Assembly: GCF_030296615.1 (NCBI RefSeq)
Contig: NZ_AP027732.1
Coordinates: 2,232,001-2,296,000, forward strand
Reading direction: 5' to 3'
Length of the DNA: 64,000 bases
Source of the DNA: Frondihabitans sucicola
GTDB taxonomy: Bacteria; Actinomycetota; Actinomycetes; Actinomycetales; Microbacteriaceae
The position numbers were made by a program, and so were the translations under genes. Below are positions 60,591 to 64,000 of the stretch, piece after piece. The notes beneath the pieces are model-generated. The model saw only the letters and a list, made by a program, of their open reading frames with translations. It did no database searches and was not told where the DNA came from. Every line of letters begins with the position of its first letter. Within the stretch, counting starts at the first letter, position 1.

Positions 60591-62099
60591 GTGGCAAAAG
60601 AAGACGACTTCCCCGAGTTCGACGACTCGATGGCCGACCGCTTGGCGACCCTCGACGACGTCGACGCCGAACAACGCGCCAGCGCCCTCAAGCAGGGCCT
60701 CGGCGACTACGAGCTCGACGACGAAGACATCGACGTCCTCGAGGGTGCCGAATGGGACCCGAACGCCGTCACCTACTCGCCTGCGCTGCCCGTGCTGGCA
60801 ATCGTCGGGCGCCCGAACGTCGGCAAGTCGCAGCTGGTCAACCGCATCATCGGTCGCCGCGAGGCCGTCGTCGAAGACAAGCCGGGCGTGACCCGTGACC
60901 GCGTCTCGTACAAGGCCGAGTGGGCCGGGCGCCGTTACACGATCGTCGACACCGGCGGGTGGGAGCCCGACGCCATCGGCATCGACGCCTCCGTCGCCAT
61001 GCAGGCAGAGATCGCCGTCGACCTGGCCGACGCCGTGCTCTTCGTCGTCGACGTCAACGTGGGCGCCACCGCGACCGACGAGCACGTCGTCCGCATGCTG
61101 CGCGCCACCCACAAGCCCGTTCTGCTCGTCGCCAACAAGACCGACGACGACCGGAAGGCCATCGAGGCCGCCGAACTCTGGAGCCTCGGCCTCGGCGAGC
61201 CGTTCCCCGTCTCCGCCCTCCACGGGCGCGGCGTGGCCGACCTGCTCGACAAGGCCATGACCATGCTTCCCGCCGTGTCGAACGTCGCCAAGGAGGAGAT
61301 CGGCGGCCCCCGCCGCGTCGCGATCCTGGGGCGCCCGAACGTCGGCAAGTCGTCGCTGCTCAACCGCGCCGCGGGCGAAGAGCGCGTCGTTGTCAACGAG
61401 ATCGCCGGCACGACCCGCGACCCCGTCGACGAGCAGGTCGAGATCGGCGGCCGCATCTGGACCTTCGTCGACACCGCGGGCATCCGCAAGCGTGTCCACC
61501 TGCAGCAGGGCGCCGACTTCTACGCGTCGCTCCGCACGTCGGCCGCCCTCGAGAAGGCCGAGGTCGCCGTCGTCGTCCTCGACGTGACCGAGCAGATCTC
61601 GACGCAAGACCTCCGCATCATCGACCTCGTCCTCGAGTCGGGCCGGGCGCTGGTCCTGGCGTTCAACAAGTGGGACCTCCTCGACGACGACCGGCGACGC
61701 TACCTCGAGCGCGAGATCGAACAGGATCTCGACCATGTCAGCTGGGCGCCGCGGGTCAACATCTCCGCGAAGACCGGCCGACACCTGGAGCGCCTCGTCC
61801 CCGCACTCGAGCTCGCCCTCGAGTCGTGGGACACCCGCATCCCGACCGGCAAGTTCAACGCCCTGCTCGCCGAGCTCACGCAGGAGCACCCGCACCCCGT
61901 GCGCGGCGGCAAGCAACCCCGCATCCTGTTCGGCACCCAGGCGGCCAACCGCCCGCCGACGTTCGTGCTCTTCACGACCGGGTTCCTCGACCCGCAGTAC
62001 CGGCGGTTCATCACTCGGCGTCTGCGCGAGATCTTCGGGTTCGAGGGGACGCCTATCACCGTCAACATGCGCGTGCGCGAGAAGCGCAAGCGTTCGTAG
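60591..62099 (+). CDS. der: Ribosome biogenesis GTPase Der (EngA)
   Basis: 502-aa GTPase with two tandem G domains, each with GRPNVGKS (about residues 73-80 and 247-254), DTGG/DTAG switch II, and NKTD/NKWD specificity motifs, followed by the KH-like domain ([23 protein letters not shown]). It acts in 50S maturation. The N-terminal acidic extension of about 65 residues is common in actinobacteria. GTG 60591 has GAGGAG 7 nt upstream. Confidence 0.96.
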   Translation: MAKEDDFPEFDDSMADRLATLDDVDAEQRASALKQGLGDYELDDEDIDVLEGAEWDPNAVTYSPALPVLAIVGRPNVGKSQLVNRIIGRREAVVEDKPGVTRDRVSYKAEWAGRRYTIVDTGGWEPDAIGIDASVAMQAEIAVDLADAVLFVVDVNVGATATDEHVVRMLRATHKPVLLVANKTDDDRKAIEAAELWSLGLGEPFPVSALHGRGVADLLDKAMTMLPAVSNVAKEEIGGPRRVAILGRPNVGKSSLLNRAAGEERVVVNEIAGTTRDPVDEQVEIGGRIWTFVDTAGIRKRVHLQQGADFYASLRTSAALEKAEVAVVVLDVTEQISTQDLRIIDLVLESGRALVLAFNKWDLLDDDRRRYLEREIEQDLDHVSWAPRVNISAKTGRHLERLVPALELALESWDTRIPTGKFNALLAELTQEHPHPVRGGKQPRILFGTQAANRPPTFVLFTTGFLDPQYRRFITRRLREIFGFEGTPITVNMRVREKRKRS

Positions 62100-62114
62100 C
62101 TCGTGTCGTCGGCG

Positions 62115-62182
62115 CCGCAAGACGTTTCCCGGACAACGAGACCGGCCGCGGCCGGTCGAAGTGTCCGGGAAACGTCTTGCGG
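62115..62182. repeat. 68-nt inverted repeat with 21-nt perfect arms after der
   Basis: Arms 62115-62135 and 62162-62182 are exact reverse complements. The loop holds an 18-nt perfect palindrome (62140-62157), so the structure can form as one long stem topped by a second hairpin. It follows der by 15 nt and could terminate it, or be a mobile-like palindromic repeat. Confidence 0.8.
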
Positions 62183-62193
62183 CAGGGCTCTGA

Positions 62194-62199
62194 GATAAT
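62194..62199 (+). promoter_or_regulatory. -10 hexamer GATAAT for the membrane protein gene
   Basis: GATAAT ends 6 nt before ATG 62206. Confidence 0.5.
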
Positions 62200-62205
62200 C
62201 GGAGC

Positions 62206-62751
62206 ATGGTCAACGCCGCGTCGACGCCGCCTCCGGGCACTCTCGGGGCGTTCGTAGACGGGCTGTTCCAGACGTTCCGGGTCGATCGGCTCGCGGGCGG
62301 ACGCCAGCACTCCGTCGTCGCGCGCGAAGACAGGCGGGAGCACCCGCGCACCGTGCGCGCCTTCCAGCGCATCCGGTGGCTGCTGGTCGGCGAAACGGTC
62401 GTCGGCCTGACCGCCGTGGTGATCGCGGTCCTGCTCGCCCTCGACGGGGTGCCCGTTCCGTGGGCGGTGTGGTTCCGTTCGACGGTCGTGCTGCTGATCA
62501 CGCTGTCGCTCTACGTGTTCGCCTGGCGGGCGCAGCTCGGCTACTCCTGGGCGTTCGCGCGGCTGCGTCTCTTCTCGCGGATCTTCCCGCTCGTCACGAT
62601 CGTGGTGGCGAGCCTGCCCGGCCTCTACCCGTTCTGGATGGTCGTCGAGCAGTGGGTCTTCTCGGTGCTGATGGTGGGGATCGCCGTTGTGCTGTCGAGC
62701 GGGCACCTGCGGGCCGTGTTCCCGGCACCGCCGCGGCGGGTTGCTCGCTGA
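62206..62751 (+). CDS. Hypothetical membrane protein
   Basis: 181-aa protein of unrecognised family. A polar basic N terminus of about 55 residues leads to four hydrophobic segments: about 58-80 (LLVGETVVGLTAVVIAVLLA), 88-107 (VWFRSTVVLLITLSLYVFAW), 127-145 (FPLVTIVVASLPGLYPFW) and 148-166 (VEQWVFSVLMVGIAVVL). Leaderless by position, apart from the der operon. The next gene is convergent. Function unknown. Confidence 0.75.
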   Translation: MVNAASTPPPGTLGAFVDGLFQTFRVDRLAGGRQHSVVAREDRREHPRTVRAFQRIRWLLVGETVVGLTAVVIAVLLALDGVPVPWAVWFRSTVVLLITLSLYVFAWRAQLGYSWAFARLRLFSRIFPLVTIVVASLPGLYPFWMVVEQWVFSVLMVGIAVVLSSGHLRAVFPAPPRRVAR

Positions 62752-62902
62752 GTGCTGCTGCCCGGCGCGCGCTGCCGCTGCCGGCTCGCCGCGCGGTGGT
62801 CGTGCGCACAGGACGGCGTGTGCGGAAAGCGAGCGGCGTGTTGTGGACGACCACGGGGTTGGCCGGGCAGGGCCGGGCCGCCCGGGCCGGCGGAGCCGGC
62901 GG

Positions 62903-63355
62903 CTAGGCGGGCTCGCGCCGGGAGAGATGCACGGCGCCGGGAGCGACCTCGCGGCCGTCGGGGTCGACGAAGGCCAAGCGGAGGGCGGCGCCGGAGTCGG
63001 GGTCGGTGTAGGTGATCCGGGATCCTGCGTCGACCGGCCGGTGTTCGACGCCCCAGGCGTTGAGGGCAGCCAGCACCGCGGAGAGTTCGCGGCCCGCGTC
63101 GGTGAGCAGGTACTCCTCGCGCTCGCGCTCGCCGGGCTCGCGGTAGGTCTGCCGGGTCAGGACGCCGAACTCGACCAGCGACGCCAGCCGCGCCGTCAGG
63201 ATGTCGGGGGAGACGCCGAGGTGCGACCGGAACTCGGAGAAGCGCGTGCGCCCCAGCATGGCGTCGCGGATCACGAGCAGCGCCCAGCGCTCGCCGAGCA
63301 CGTCGAGGCTGCGGGCGATACCGCAGGTGGGATCGGGGCAGGATCGCGAGGTCAT
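62903..63355 (-). CDS. HxlR family transcriptional regulator
   Basis: 150-aa winged-helix regulator. The HxlR core is clear: CGIARSLDVLGERWALLVIRDAMLGRTRFSEFRSHLGVSPDILTARLASLVEFGVLTR, then EYLLTDAGRELSAVLAALNAWG. The N-terminal cysteines (SCPDPTC) are frequent in redox- or electrophile-sensing members. It is divergent from an MFS transporter with 55 bp between, so it probably controls that gene and itself. Confidence 0.93.
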   Translation of the reverse strand: MTSRSCPDPTCGIARSLDVLGERWALLVIRDAMLGRTRFSEFRSHLGVSPDILTARLASLVEFGVLTRQTYREPGEREREEYLLTDAGRELSAVLAALNAWGVEHRPVDAGSRITYTDPDSGAALRLAFVDPDGREVAPGAVHLSRREPA

Positions 63356-63366
63356 GTCGTTCAGTG

Positions 63367-63399
63367 TAGCTCAGTTGGGTTTTCCTATCCAGGGTGCTA
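63367..63399. promoter_or_regulatory. Candidate HxlR operator
   Basis: Imperfect dyad TAGCTCAGTTGG / CCAGGGTGCTA between the divergent HxlR and MFS genes, reaching into the MFS -10 hexamer (TATCGT, 63398-63403). Position suits repression. Confidence 0.4.
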
Positions 63400-63410
63400 T
63401 CGTCGGGCGC

Positions 63411-64000
63411 ATGCCAACTCAGAACCGCCTCGCCTTCTGGACCTGCGCCGCCGTCCTGGCCCTCGCGCTGTGGACGAGCGGCGCCGCCACACCGGTCTAT
63501 CCGCTCTACTCGGCCGACTGGCACCTCACGCCCTTCCTGACGACGTCGATCTTCGCGGTGTACCCGCTCGTACTCGTCGTGGTCCTTCTCGTCTTCGGAG
63601 ACCTGAGCGACGCCATCGGCCGTCGGGCGTCGATCCTGCTGGGGGTCGTCTCCTCGATCGTCGGCGTGCTGCTGTTCGCGTTCGCCCCGGACGTCGGCTG
63701 GGTGCTCGTCGGTCGGGCCTTCATGGGCCTCGGTGTCGGCCTCTCGCTCAGCCCGGCAACGGCCAAGATGATCGACATCGCGGGTCCGTCGAACTCGGCT
63801 CGCACCGGAGCCATCAGCACCGCGTCGACCGCCGTCGGCCTCGTGTTCGCCACGCTGCTCGGCGGGGCACTCGTGCAGTACGCGCCGTTCCCGCTGCACC
63901 TGACCTACTTCGTGCTGCTGGCCGTCGAACTCGTGGTGCTGGTGCTCGTGTGGCGGCTCGATCGCGACCGTGATCCTGCCGCGCGTCGCTGGAGACCGCG
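63411..64000 (+). CDS. MFS transporter (3' truncated by window edge)
   Basis: The first 196 residues of a major facilitator superfamily exporter. Hydrophobic segments are about 8-27, 41-60, 69-86, 92-111, 127-149 and 158-177. The loop between helices 2 and 3 carries the motif-A-like GDLSDAIGRRASILLG, and a motif resembling GRAFMGLGVGLSLSPATAKM follows. ATG 63411 is 7 nt after a -10 hexamer. Pairing with HxlR suggests drug or toxic-compound efflux, by context only. Confidence 0.88.
   Translation, partial: MPTQNRLAFWTCAAVLALALWTSGAATPVYPLYSADWHLTPFLTTSIFAVYPLVLVVVLLVFGDLSDAIGRRASILLGVVSSIVGVLLFAFAPDVGWVLVGRAFMGLGVGLSLSPATAKMIDIAGPSNSARTGAISTASTAVGLVFATLLGGALVQYAPFPLHLTYFVLLAVELVVLVLVWRLDRDRDPAARRWRP

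Noticed and set aside
60576..62501. 641-codon minus-strand frame opposite der
   Set aside because: Shadow of der; low-complexity acidic translation.
62752..62902. Gene between the membrane protein and the HxlR gene
   Set aside because: Only GC-rich frames without start, ribosome site or motif; treated as empty.

Overview
The window is about 64 kb of high-GC chromosomal DNA from an actinobacterium, most likely family Microbacteriaceae (order Micrococcales). The gene order is the conserved actinobacterial core: ftsK-pgsA-cinA-clgR-DUF3046-recA-recX-miaB-miaA-dapF-hflX, then met, lexA and his genes, infC-rpmI-rplT, pheST, the arg cluster, tyrS, rrn, tlyA-nadK-recN-pyrG-nudix-xerD-parA-scpAB-rluB-tyrA-cmk-der. 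The 16S and 23S rRNA are actinobacterial. Genus cannot be fixed from reading alone. I see no insertion sequence, prophage, CRISPR array or tRNA gene. Almost all genes lie on the + strand; exceptions are a small rRNA-methyltransferase-like gene, lexA, a DUF1844 gene and a HxlR regulator.

Layout: 1-10075 chromosome segregation, phospholipid synthesis, SOS/recombination and tRNA modification, ending with dapF. 10317-16097 methyltransferase, HflX and the metF-metE pair. 16174-17637 lexA divergent from a small LysM membrane protein, an SOS division-inhibitor arrangement. 17798-21854 hisC-hisB-hisH-priA-sseB-like. 22115-28770 translation genes. 28825-36839 arginine synthesis (argCJBDF, then argGH, without argR). 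36844-38905 a 42-aa membrane protein, a 3-methyladenine glycosylase and tyrS. 38984-45006 one complete rrn operon with three tandem promoters. 45158-60557 a disordered Arg/Gly/Asp-rich protein with a structured tail, HAD phosphatase, TlyA, NAD kinase, RecN, CTP synthase, Nudix, XerD, ParA, ScpAB, RluB, TyrA and Cmk. 60591-64000 Der, a membrane protein, HxlR and the start of an MFS transporter.

Two window-wide signals matter to a reader. First, twelve genes, many of them essential (recX, dapF, hflX, metE, pheS, pheT, argC, argD, the 45158 gene, recN, tyrA, cmk), are broken by sixteen apparent single-base deletions, mostly in runs of four or five G. Restoring one base at each site makes every length a multiple of three. 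I read these as sequencing errors, not pseudogenes, and annotate the genes as CDS spanning the shifts. Second, the octamer GCAGGATC (reverse GATCCTGC) occurs at least 38 times by my reading, far above the two or three expected from composition, and is often spelled with codons that are otherwise rare here; this is the best candidate for an undescribed DNA signal.

Many genes also have an actinobacterial -10 hexamer ending 6-8 nt before the start codon, indicating widespread leaderless transcription.
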